A stretch of DNA of 45,752 nt, taken from positions 2,835 through 48,586 of the forward strand of contig DGNJ01000029.1 of the NCBI GenBank assembly GCA_002388905.1, in the 5' to 3' direction. This DNA is from Cellvibrionales bacterium UBA4495 (GTDB lineage Bacteria > Pseudomonadota > Gammaproteobacteria > Pseudomonadales > Porticoccaceae). The position numbers were made by a program, and so were the translations under genes. The notes beneath the pieces are model-generated. The model was given only the letters and a program-made list of their open reading frames with translations. It did not search any database and was not told the DNA's origin. Below, one piece after another: positions 7,768 to 16,950 of this stretch; the first letter of the stretch is position 1, and each line of letters opens with the position of its first letter.

Positions 7768-8868
7768 ATGAATTCTCCATCCTCGCTCAAGCTGGTTGCG
7801 GTGGGCGATCTTCAACTGATGACCCGCGAACCCGCCCCTGACCTGTTCGACCAGGTCGCTTCGCCACTGGCTTCGGCCGATATCGCCTTCGGCAACTGCG
7901 AATGGCCCTACGCGGAGGAGGCAGGGGACACCCACCCGGTGGAAGCCCATATCAATGACGATTTTGACAAAGGCGACCTGTTCGCCCCCGGCAGCCCCGA
8001 CGCCATTCGCATGATGGGCAAGTCCGGTTTCGACGTTCTGTCCGTGGCCAACAATCACACCATGCACGGGGGATATCGTGCCTTTTTGCGCACCATGGCA
8101 TTGATCCGGGAAAACGGTATGGCCTGTGTCGGTGGCGGTGTGGATATCGCCACGGCCCGCGAACCGGCGGTTATCGAACGCAACGGTTGCAGAGTGGGTT
8201 TTCTGGCCTGCACCTCAGGTTTCCTGCCCGGCGCCCATGCCGGGCGGCGGACGCCGGGAATAGTCCCGCTGCGGCAACACACCTATGCCGAGAACCCGGT
8301 CTGGGAGCAGTGGGGGATCGAGCCGGATGTACGCACCCTCGTCAACCGGGATGATCTGTACGCCCTTTGCGACAGCGTTCGCGAACTGAAAGCGAAAACG
8401 GATATCGTGGTGATGAGCTGCCACTGGGGCATCCTCGAACACCCCTTCAAAATCGGCGAATACCAGCGGGAAGCCGCCCGTGCCTTTATCGATGCCGGCG
8501 TCGACCTGATCGTCAGCCAGGGGCCGTTGGCTATCAAGGGCGTTGAAGTCTATAAGGGCAAGGCCGTACTGTACTCCATGGGCAAATTCATGATGGTCTC
8601 GCCCTGGTCCCGGGACGAAACCCCATCGGGGATTTCCGCCCCCCTGCTGGACGAAACCAACCGTGGCCTGGCGGCCAATGTGACTATCCAGGAGGGGAGT
8701 ATCACCGGCGTGCAACTGGTGCCGGTGTATCTGGAAAACGGCAAGCCGACACTGCTCAAGTCCGGCGACGAATGGCACAAGGACATCCTCGACGTGGTGG
8801 CCGAGCGCACCCGGGACGCCGGGCTGCCGGGTATCATGGACGCCGAGGGCCGGGTGGATCTGTCATGA
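7768..8868 (+). CDS. CapA/PGA-synthesis family metallophosphatase-like protein
   Basis: The 366-residue protein belongs to the CapA family (calcineurin-like fold; the founding members take part in poly-gamma-glutamate capsule export, but most homologues are uncharacterised). Family motifs visible are GD at 13-14, GNCE at 42-45, NNH at 95-97 and CHWG at 218-221. The usual late GHGPH-type motif is replaced by SQGPL (250-254), so two expected metal-ligand histidines are missing. No signal peptide is seen, so it is predicted cytosolic, unlike membrane-anchored CapA. GGGAG precedes the ATG by 7 nt. Its stop overlaps the ATG of the next gene (ATGA), which couples their translation. The role is unknown; the partner and the downstream molybdo-enzymes suggest metabolism rather than capsule. 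Confidence 0.85.
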   Translation: MNSPSSLKLVAVGDLQLMTREPAPDLFDQVASPLASADIAFGNCEWPYAEEAGDTHPVEAHINDDFDKGDLFAPGSPDAIRMMGKSGFDVLSVANNHTMHGGYRAFLRTMALIRENGMACVGGGVDIATAREPAVIERNGCRVGFLACTSGFLPGAHAGRRTPGIVPLRQHTYAENPVWEQWGIEPDVRTLVNRDDLYALCDSVRELKAKTDIVVMSCHWGILEHPFKIGEYQREAARAFIDAGVDLIVSQGPLAIKGVEVYKGKAVLYSMGKFMMVSPWSRDETPSGISAPLLDETNRGLAANVTIQEGSITGVQLVPVYLENGKPTLLKSGDEWHKDILDVVAERTRDAGLPGIMDAEGRVDLS

Positions 8869-9953
8869 ACGAACCCGCATCCCCCGGCGTCGACCCGGCG
8901 CTGATCGAAAAGCTGCGCGCCTGGCTGGGTACAAAAATCCCGGGTGCGAATGACCTGCGAATCGTCGATACGGTAGAGCCATCACAGGGATTTTCCAGTC
9001 GCACCATACTTTTCAGGGCCCTGTGGCAGGAGAAGGGCGAGAGTCGGGAATGGGCGCTGGTGGCGCGGATTCAGCGCGACACTGTCTGTCCCATGCTGGC
9101 GGACGTGTTTCACCAATACCGGGTAATGAAAGCCCTGGCGGAGAATACCGATGCCGCAGTACCCGGCGTTGTCTTCGCGGAACAGGATGCCAGTGTGCTC
9201 GGCGACCCTTTTTTCATTATGGAGCAGGTCAAGGGCCGGGTGCCCGGGGACTTTCCCAGCTACCACCAGGAGGGCTGGGTGGCGGAGCTTACCGATGAAG
9301 GCCGCGAAACACTGTGGTGGAACGGCATTCGGGAAATGGAAAAAGCCCACCGGGCCAGCTGGCGGGATTTCCCTTTTATTGGCGAGCCCTCGGTGACGGC
9401 GCCGGACAGCGAACCGCCCGACGCCCGGTTCTATTTGCAGGATTTTGTCGGCCGCTGGCTGGACTGGGCCGCCCAGGGGCAGTCGTTTCCGGAACTGGAA
9501 GAGGCGCTGCAATTCCTGCTCGACAACCCGCCGCCGGTAAAACAATCGGGCCTGGTGTGGAACGACGCCCGCCTGGGCAATACCATGTACGGGGACGATC
9601 TGACCGTCTCCGCCCTGTTCGATTTCGAGGTCGCCTCCCTGGGGCCGCCGGAGCTGGACATGGCCCACTGGCTGTACCTGGACGAGGTGTTCAGCACCCA
9701 GTTCGGTATCCCCCGCATCGGCGGCATTCCCGACCGGCAAACCACCATCAGGGGTTTCGAGGATATCTACGGCTGGGCGATGCCGTACTTTGCCTATTAC
9801 GAGGCGGCGGTGGCGCTGAAAATTGTCATTCTCACCATCCGCGATTACAGCAACGGCAAAACCATGGACGCGGGGGAGCCGCTGCCGGGCTTCCTGATGG
9901 AGCGGTTGCGCCAGTACCTGGGTGAGTACCGGGATTATCTCGCCGGCGTTTAG
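8865..9953 (+). CDS. Phosphotransferase (APH/choline-kinase fold) family protein
   Basis: This 362-residue protein has the aminoglycoside-phosphotransferase/kinase-like fold. The N-lobe runs to about residue 130. The C-lobe contains the catalytic-loop equivalent WNDARLGN, in which Asp serves as base and the usual HGD is altered to WND, followed by the metal-binding DFE segment and GPPELDMAHW. This variant is typical of the subgroup often found near acyl-CoA dehydrogenases and in catabolic clusters, whose substrates are mostly unknown small molecules; antibiotic resistance is unlikely. The ATG at 8865 overlaps the CapA-like stop by 4 bp, so the pair is translationally coupled. An open frame extends upstream, but only inside the capA-like gene. 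Confidence 0.88.
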   Translation: MNEPASPGVDPALIEKLRAWLGTKIPGANDLRIVDTVEPSQGFSSRTILFRALWQEKGESREWALVARIQRDTVCPMLADVFHQYRVMKALAENTDAAVPGVVFAEQDASVLGDPFFIMEQVKGRVPGDFPSYHQEGWVAELTDEGRETLWWNGIREMEKAHRASWRDFPFIGEPSVTAPDSEPPDARFYLQDFVGRWLDWAAQGQSFPELEEALQFLLDNPPPVKQSGLVWNDARLGNTMYGDDLTVSALFDFEVASLGPPELDMAHWLYLDEVFSTQFGIPRIGGIPDRQTTIRGFEDIYGWAMPYFAYYEAAVALKIVILTIRDYSNGKTMDAGEPLPGFLMERLRQYLGEYRDYLAGV

Positions 9954-9965
9954 ATAGTCTAAACG
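9947..9965. repeat. Perfect 19-bp inverted repeat over the phosphotransferase stop codon
   Basis: Arms CGTTTAGA and TCTAAACG (8 bp each) flank the triplet TAG; the stop codon TAG (9951-9953) lies in the left arm. No U-tract follows, so it is not a standard terminator. It could be an operator or a 3'-end hairpin. Confidence 0.45.
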
Positions 9966-10060
9966 GGGCGGCGAGTGTGACGATTGACTGGTCCGAGAGC
10001 GGATTGCGTAACGGTGCCCCTGCCGCTCCGGTGGCATGAGCCTGTAACCGGTATTTCCCC

Positions 10061-10066
10061 TATAAT
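10061..10066 (+). promoter_or_regulatory. Candidate -10 element for the molybdo-oxidoreductase gene
   Basis: A perfect TATAAT lies 49 bp before the ATG at 10115 in the 161-bp gap after the phosphotransferase gene. No good -35 hexamer is found 16-18 bp upstream, so an activator may be needed. Confidence 0.45.
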
Positions 10067-10114
10067 GGGTTTCATTGCTTTTCAATAACACCGGAGTGAT
10101 ACAAGGGCCTGTCC

Positions 10115-12358
10115 ATGACCGCGATCACCCGTCCCCGTATCTGCCCGTTCTGCGAATCCAGTTGCGGCCTGCTGGTGACCGCCGAGCCCGATACCGGCGA
10201 AATTACCCGTATCCAGGGCGACCCGGACCACCCCGCGAGCCGGGGCTTTCTCTGTGCCAAGTCCCAGGGGCTGCGGGGGCTGCGGGAGGACCCGGACCGG
10301 GTGACCCGGCCGCTGTTGCGGCGGGGCGACGATTTTATCGAGATCGGCTGGGAAGAGGCCCTGGATCGTGCCGCCCAGGGCCTGAACCGTATCCGTGATC
10401 GGGATGGTATCGCCGGGCTGGGCATCTACCTGGGCAATCCGGGTGCCCATAATGCCGGTGTCATGCTGGGCATGCCCGCCTTGCTGGGCGCCCTGCCCGC
10501 GCTCATGGTTTCCGCGGCGTCCATCGACTCCTTTCCCCGCTTTCTGGCGAGCCTGCTGATGTATGGCAACCAGGCCCGTATCCCCGTACCCGATATCGAG
10601 CGCACCGATTATTTTCTGATTTTTGGCGGCAATCCTCTGGTCTCCAATGGCAGCATGATGGGCGCCCCGGACATGCCCCGTCGGATAAAGGCCCTGCAGG
10701 CGCGTGGTGGCAAACTGGTGGTTGTCGATCCCCGGCGCACCGAAACCGCCGAGGTGGCGGATCAGCACCTGCCAGTTCGGCCCGGCAGTGACGCCCTCAT
10801 GCTGCTGGCGATGATCCATACCCTGTTCGAGGAAAACCGGATCGATCCGGGCCGGCTTGCGGCCATGACCCGCGGCCTCAGCGAGCTTCGGGAGCTTGCA
10901 GGCACTTACCCGCCGGAGCGTGTGGCACCGTTTACCGGTGTATCGGCCATGGAAATCCGACAATTGAGCCGGGATTTCGCCGGCGCCGACAGCGCCGTGG
11001 CCTACGGACGGGTGGGCGCCTGCTGCCAGCCATTTGGCAGCCTTGCCATCTGGCTTCTGGATTGCCTCAACATTCTCACCGGCAATCTGGACCGGGAAGG
11101 GGGCGCCCTGTTTCCCGCCCCGGCGGTGCCCAGCTTCCTGATGCACCTGCCTTTTGAAAACGGCGAGGCCCCCTATGGCCGGCTCCGCTCGCGGGTTTCC
11201 GCAACGCCCGCCATCGGTCCCAGCTTTCCCACCCAGGTGCTCTGGGAGGAGATTGAAACCCCCGGGGAGGGGCAGATCCGGGGCCTGATCACCGTGGCGG
11301 GCAATCCGGCGCTGTCCAACGCCAACGCCGGTCGGGTGATCGGGGCACTGGAAAGCCTGGAGTTCATGGTTTCGGTGGACTACTACATCAACGAGACGAC
11401 CCGGCATGCGGATCTGATCCTGCCGCCGGCCGACCACCTGAAGCGCTCGGAAATGACAGTGATCTACAACGAATGGATGGTTGAGAATGTCGTGGCCTGG
11501 TCGCAACCCCTCCTTCCCAAAGACGGCGATGAACGCACGGACTGGGAAATCCTGACCGGCCTCGCCGCGCGGCTGTCGGATATGGATCGGGAAAACTTTG
11601 TCACCCGGCACATAGAGGGCTTTGTCGACTTTCTGGCGCCGTTGTTGCCCAGGCGCCCCGGGGGCATGTCCGTGGATGCCATGCTCGGCGCCAGCGAGCA
11701 TCACGGCGAGCCGGATAATCTCTACGATATGCTGATTCGCACCGGTCCCCGCGGCGATGGCTATGGCGGGTATCCCGGTGGCCTGACGCTCGACCGCCTC
11801 AAGGCCAGCCGTTCCGGCCTCAGCCTGGGTCCCATGGCGGCGGAGCGACTGCCGTCCGCCCTGGATACGCCGGACGCCCGTATCGACCTGGTCCCGCCGG
11901 TGGTCTCAAAAGACCTTGCCAGGCTCGAAGAGGCCCTGGCCAGGGGGCGTTTCCAGCCCGATCAGTTCCTGTTGATCAACCGCCGCCACAGCCGTTCAAA
12001 CAATTCCTGGATGCACAATATCCACGCCCTGGTGAAGGGGCCGGAACGCTGCGTCGCCTGGCTTAACCCGGCGGATGCCGCCGAACTGGGCCTGCGCGAC
12101 GGCGACCGGCTTCGGATCGCTTCCCGGGTCGGGGAAATCGAGCTGCCGGTCGCGCTCAACGATGCCATGGCCCGGCGGGTGGTGAGTGTGCCCCATGGCT
12201 GGGGTCACGGCGACGACCGGGTCCGGCTTCGCCTGGCGTCATCCCGGATCGGTGCCAATGTCAATATGCTGAGCGATGACGCGGAGCCGGATAGGCCCAG
12301 CGGTAATGCGGCCTTCAACGGCATACCCGTCTCCCTGAGCCCGGCCTCGCATCCGTAA
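10115..12358 (+). CDS. Molybdopterin (bis-MGD) dependent oxidoreductase, DMSO-reductase family
   Basis: This 747-residue protein has an N-terminal 4Fe-4S domain (Cys 10, 13, 17 and 47, with Lys 49 after the last Cys), the molybdopterin domain (IFGGNPLVSNG, VVVDPRRTETA) and the C-terminal dinucleotide-binding domain (about 630-735). No Tat or Sec signal is present, so it should be cytosolic. The position where formate dehydrogenases have the Mo-ligating Cys/Sec reads S-I-D-S-F (136-140), with Ser139 the likely counterpart, and no Cys or TGA/Sec codon is near. It is therefore unlikely to be an ordinary formate dehydrogenase. The gene has its own candidate promoter and lies just before the xdhC-mocA-iorAB genes. 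Substrate and electron partner are not evident. Confidence 0.88.
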   Translation: MTAITRPRICPFCESSCGLLVTAEPDTGEITRIQGDPDHPASRGFLCAKSQGLRGLREDPDRVTRPLLRRGDDFIEIGWEEALDRAAQGLNRIRDRDGIAGLGIYLGNPGAHNAGVMLGMPALLGALPALMVSAASIDSFPRFLASLLMYGNQARIPVPDIERTDYFLIFGGNPLVSNGSMMGAPDMPRRIKALQARGGKLVVVDPRRTETAEVADQHLPVRPGSDALMLLAMIHTLFEENRIDPGRLAAMTRGLSELRELAGTYPPERVAPFTGVSAMEIRQLSRDFAGADSAVAYGRVGACCQPFGSLAIWLLDCLNILTGNLDREGGALFPAPAVPSFLMHLPFENGEAPYGRLRSRVSATPAIGPSFPTQVLWEEIETPGEGQIRGLITVAGNPALSNANAGRVIGALESLEFMVSVDYYINETTRHADLILPPADHLKRSEMTVIYNEWMVENVVAWSQPLLPKDGDERTDWEILTGLAARLSDMDRENFVTRHIEGFVDFLAPLLPRRPGGMSVDAMLGASEHHGEPDNLYDMLIRTGPRGDGYGGYPGGLTLDRLKASRSGLSLGPMAAERLPSALDTPDARIDLVPPVVSKDLARLEEALARGRFQPDQFLLINRRHSRSNNSWMHNIHALVKGPERCVAWLNPADAAELGLRDGDRLRIASRVGEIELPVALNDAMARRVVSVPHGWGHGDDRVRLRLASSRIGANVNMLSDDAEPDRPSGNAAFNGIPVSLSPASHP

Positions 12359-12449
12359 CCGGGGGCGTGGGCAAGGTATGCTCGCCGGAGCGGTGGCTCT
12401 GGTCTAGGCTTGTTAGTAGGCCCTAATGAAGGAGCAATAGGCGTCAGTG

Positions 12450-13517
12450 ATGTCGACCCACCTTAGCCGGATTCTCGAGCAATGGTATGAGGCCCGCGAC
12501 GACTGCCGCTGGGTGCTTGGTACGGTGTACGCCACCGAGGGTTCCAGTTACCGCAAGGCCGGCGCCATGATGCTGTTCAATGACCTGGGCCAGCAGTACG
12601 GTTTGTTGAGCGGCGGGTGCCTGGAGTCGGACATCCACCGGCAGGCGCGACGGGTCATGGAAAGCGGCAGGTCCGTCACCCTCTGCTACGACGGCAGCGA
12701 CGAGGACGACATTGCCTTCCAGCTGGGTATCGGTTGCGGTGGCACCGTGCACATTCTGCTTCAACCCCTTGATCGGGCGAACGACTACCTGGCCCTGCCC
12801 GGCGTTTATCATGCTTTGCGCGAGCGGACAAGCGGTGTATACCGGCAACGAATCGGCGATCGGGGCGAGGTTGAAGGCCTCTTCCTGGCCGGGCCTGACC
12901 AAAAAACGGACGCCGGCGGTCGGCTATCCCAGCGGGGACACCTGCATGAAGACGGTGAGGGCCGCCTGTGGCTGGAAACGCCGGTCAAGCCACCGCCGCT
13001 GTTGCTGGTGGTGGGCGGCGGCGTGGACGCCCGGCCCCTGGTGGCCATGGCCGGAGAGCTGGGCTGGGATGTGCTTCTCTGCGACCCCCGGCCTGCCAAT
13101 GCCCGCCGCGATTACTTTCCGGCGGCGCGGGCCATACTGCGCTGTCGCCCCGGGAGACTGGCCGGTGAGGAACTGTTTCCCCATATCGATGCCGCCGTGA
13201 TAATGAGCCATAACCTGGCGCTGGATGCCGACGCCCTGGCTGCCCTGGCCGATGCCCGGCCCGCCTATATCGCCCTGCTGGGGCCTTTGCGTCGCCGGGA
13301 CCAGGTGCTGGAACTGGCGGGCCTGTCGGAGTCCGACTTGCCGGTGCCCCTGGCGAGCCCCGCCGGGCTGGACCTGGGCGCCGAGTTGCCGGAGGGCGTT
13401 GCCCTGTCGATACTGGCGGAGTGCCACTCGGTGCTTGCCGGCAGCGGCGGCGAGCGGCTCAGTGATCCCTTGCGGCGGCGCCGGCCCATAGCCATCGGCG
13501 GGGCGGAGGAACCATGA
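12450..13517 (+). CDS. XdhC family molybdenum-cofactor chaperone
   Basis: XdhC-type proteins bind Moco, protect it and assist insertion of the sulfurated cofactor into xanthine-dehydrogenase-family enzymes. The 355-residue protein has the N-terminal XdhC/CoxI motif (LGTVYATEGSSYRKAGAMM, about 21-40) with SGGCLESD, and a C-terminal Rossmann domain beginning LLLVVGGGVDARPLV. Either GTG 12447 or ATG 12450 could be the start; I prefer ATG 12450, with AAGGAG at 12429-12434. The 3' end overlaps the MocA-like gene by 4 bp (ATGA). The presence of this factor next to iorAB argues that the hydroxylase downstream is its client. It is not an enzyme subunit. Confidence 0.92.
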   Translation: MSTHLSRILEQWYEARDDCRWVLGTVYATEGSSYRKAGAMMLFNDLGQQYGLLSGGCLESDIHRQARRVMESGRSVTLCYDGSDEDDIAFQLGIGCGGTVHILLQPLDRANDYLALPGVYHALRERTSGVYRQRIGDRGEVEGLFLAGPDQKTDAGGRLSQRGHLHEDGEGRLWLETPVKPPPLLLVVGGGVDARPLVAMAGELGWDVLLCDPRPANARRDYFPAARAILRCRPGRLAGEELFPHIDAAVIMSHNLALDADALAALADARPAYIALLGPLRRRDQVLELAGLSESDLPVPLASPAGLDLGAELPEGVALSILAECHSVLAGSGGERLSDPLRRRRPIAIGGAEEP

Positions 13518-14092
13518 AAAATACCGCGGCACTGATTCTGGCTGCGGGGGAATCGCGACGTTTCGGTTCCCCCAAGCTGCTTGCCCGGTATCGGGGACGA
13601 CCCCTGCTTTGTCATGGCATCGAAACCGCCCGCACGGTGCTGCCGGACCGCGTCTACGTGGTGCTGGGCGCCAATCGCGAGGCCCTGGCCAGGCACGCCG
13701 CCGGTGCCCGGGTCGTCGTCAACCGGGACTGGCAGCGCGGCCTGGCGTCTTCCATATCCGCGGGCATTGAAGCCCTGCCCGACGATATCGATCACGTGTT
13801 GCTGTTGCTGGCCGATCAGGTGGGTATCGGTGCCTATCACCTGCGCCTCCTGCTGGAGGCCCACGGCGAATGGGGCCGGATCACCTGCGCCCGTTACGGC
13901 GCCGTGCTCGGGGTGCCGGCGGTTTTTTCCCGGGAATGGTTTTCCACGCTCCGCTCGCTGGAGGGCGACCGTGGCGCCCGCTACCTGTTGCGCCGGCACC
14001 GGGAGGGTGTTGCCGCGATTGATCTGCCGGCGGCGGCCATCGATATCGACACCGTGGAAGAGTGGCGCCGCCTGTTTGCCGGCAAGGAGTAA
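13514..14092 (+). CDS. MocA/MobA-like molybdenum cofactor nucleotidyltransferase
   Basis: The 192-residue protein has the GT-A type nucleotidyltransferase signature LAAGESRRFGSPKLL at the N-terminus, followed by VYVVLGANRE and the LLADQVG metal-binding region. This pattern is typical of MocA, which transfers CMP from CTP onto molybdopterin to make the cytosine dinucleotide cofactor used by xanthine-dehydrogenase-family enzymes in bacteria. The fused or adjacent XdhC arrangement is common. Translationally coupled to xdhC through an ATGA overlap and followed 164 bp later by iorA. CTP rather than GTP use is inferred from context with a Mo hydroxylase. Confidence 0.85.
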   Translation: MKNTAALILAAGESRRFGSPKLLARYRGRPLLCHGIETARTVLPDRVYVVLGANREALARHAAGARVVVNRDWQRGLASSISAGIEALPDDIDHVLLLLADQVGIGAYHLRLLLEAHGEWGRITCARYGAVLGVPAVFSREWFSTLRSLEGDRGARYLLRRHREGVAAIDLPAAAIDIDTVEEWRRLFAGKE

Positions 14093-14256
14093 CAGGCATA
14101 AAAATGGACGAAACCAGCAAACGACACGATCTTTCGCGGCCAAAGCGAACTTTTTGCTATGCTGCTAACACCCCGGCATTAAAGGTCGGATAGCCAACGG
14201 GTCGGCATGGCCGGGCAATCCGCCGCCACCGGGCCGGGAAAAGGAGAAATCGAGAC

Positions 14257-14747
<491 letters not shown>

Positions 14748-14751
<4 letters not shown>

Positions 14752-16913
14752 ATCGTTCCACCGGATTGTCCCGCCGCCTTTTTCTCGTTCGCGGTGCCCA
14801 GGCCGGCGCCGGCCTGACCCTGGGGCTCAGCCTGCCGATGAAAATCCTGGCCGCCGATGGTGTCACGGGCGCTACCGGCAAGAACAGCGATACCCGGCTG
14901 GATGCCAACGCCTTTGTGGCCATTACCCCCGATAATCGGGTGATTATTACCATCAAGCACCTGGAAATGGGGCAGGGCACCTATACCGGCCTGGCCACCA
15001 TCGTCGCCGACGAAATGGATGCCGCCTGGGAGCAGGTGGAGGCGGTCAGTGCGCCGGCAGACAAGGACAAATACAAGAACCTGGCCCTTGGTGTCCAGAT
15101 CACCGGCGGCAGCAACGCCATCAGGAATAGCTGGACCCAGATGCGCGAAGCAGGCGCAGCCGCCCGGCACATGCTGCTGGCGGCTGCGGCCGAACAGTGG
15201 CAGGTGCCGGTGGGTGAGTTGAGCGCCCGCAGCGGCGAAGTCATTCACGCCGCCTCCGGTCGCCGCGCCAGTTACGGCGAGCTGGGCACGGCGGCGGCCA
15301 CCCAGTCCGTGCCCGACGAAGTGGCTCTCAAGGAGCCCGGGGATTTCACCCTGATCGGCAAGCAGCAACTGCCGCGCAAGGATACCGGCAAGGTGGACGG
15401 CAGCGCCCGATTCACCCAGGACGTCCAGTGGCGGGGAATGCTGACGGCCGTGGTGGCGCACCCGCCCACTTTCGGCGGCAAGGTGGAACGTTTCGATGCC
15501 GGGGAGGCCCGGAAAATGCCCGGGGTCAAGGCGGTACTGGAAATTCCCACCGGCGTTGCGGTCCTTGCGGAGACATTCTGGCAGGCCCAGAAGGCAAAAA
15601 ACGCGCTCGCCGTCGAGTGGGACAACAGCGCCGGTTCCGGTCTGTCTTCCGGGAAACTCTACGCAGAATACCGGGAACTGACCGGCAAGCCGGGGCTTGA
15701 GGCACAGAGCGAGGGCGATGCCGAAGCCGCCCTCGCCGAAGGCGATAGCCTCGAGGCATTTTACGAATTTCCCTATATCGCCCACGCCGCCATGGAGCCC
15801 ATGAACTGCGTTGTCAAGAAAACGGATGGGGGCGTGCAAATGTGGTACGGCTGCCAGAGCCAGACCTGGGACCAGCAAGCGGTTGCCGAGGTCTTTGGCA
15901 TCAGGCCCGAGCAGGTGGAGATCCAGACGCTATACGCAGGCGGCAGCTTTGGACGCCGCGCCACCCTGGACGGCAACTACGCAAGGGAAGCCGCCGAAAT
16001 CGCCAAGGCTTACGGCAAGGCCGTGCCCATCAAGCTGGTCTGGTCCCGGGAGGACGATATGACGGGCGGTTACTATCGTCCGCTTTACGTCCACAGAGTG
16101 CGGGCCACCCTCGACGATCAGGGCGGTATCGATGCCTGGCACCAGCGTATTGCCGGGCAATCGATTTTCCGGGCCGGTCCCGACAAGGTCGATCGCACCA
16201 CCGTGGAGGGGGCCACCGGTATGCCCTATACCGCGGCCAATCTGCAGGTCGAAGTCCATAATACGCAAGAGCTCGTGACGCCCCATTTCTGGCGCAGCGT
16301 TGCCCACACCCATACCGCCTATGTCGCCGAAACCTTTATCGATGAGCTGGCTCACAAGGCCGGCCGCGACCCGGTCGAATTTCGCCTGGACCTGCTCGGC
16401 GACCACCCCCGCCATGCGGGCGTCCTCAAGCTTGCCGCCGACAAGGGCGGCTGGGGCAAATCCCTGCCTGACGGGCATTTTCAGGGCATTGCCGTGCACA
16501 AGTCGTTCGAGACCTATGTCGCCGAGCTCGCCGAGATCGCCCGGGGCGAGGACGGTAAGTTCCGGGTGGTCAGAGTGACCTGTGCCGTGGATTGCGGCGT
16601 CGCCGTCAACCCGGACGTTATCCGCCAGCAAATGCAGGGGGGGATCGGTTTCGGGCTTTCGGCGGCGCTGTTCAGCGAAGTCACCATCGAGAACGGCCGT
16701 CCGCAGCAGGACAATTTCGACAGCTTCCAGGTGCTGCGCATGCGCCACATGCCGGCGGTGGATGTGCATATCGTCCCCTCCGCCGAGGCGCCCACCGGCG
16801 TCGGCGAGCCGGGTACGCCGGTGGTGGCGCCGGCGGTGGCCAATGCCCTGTTCGCCGCCACCGGCAAGCGCTTTCGAAGGCTGCCTTTCGGCAAAGAGGT
16901 ATTCTCGATTTAG
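14748..16913 (+). CDS. Molybdopterin-binding large subunit, IorB-type xanthine dehydrogenase family
   Basis: The 721-residue catalytic subunit hydroxylates a substrate with water-derived oxygen. The N-terminus has a twin-arginine signal ([16 protein letters not shown]), so the heterodimer is predicted to be folded in the cytosol and exported to the periplasm. Moco-binding features include [19 protein letters not shown] and the C-terminal [18 protein letters not shown] motif with the catalytic Glu. The first half shows the aldehyde-dehydrogenase-type a/b hammerhead region (about 215-310). Single-gene fused arrangement and length match IorB-like subunits. Substrates of the family include N-heterocycles and aldehydes; which applies here cannot be told. 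Follows iorA with a 4-bp overlap and precedes the hydroxyacid dehydrogenase by 37 bp. Confidence 0.92.
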
Positions 16914-16950
16914 GCGGGGTTAATGCCCGACCAGGCGGGAGTATGATGCC

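Noticed and set aside
10115..12358. Formate dehydrogenase annotation
   Set aside because: No Cys/Sec at the Mo-ligand position and no partner subunits; only the superfamily call is supported.
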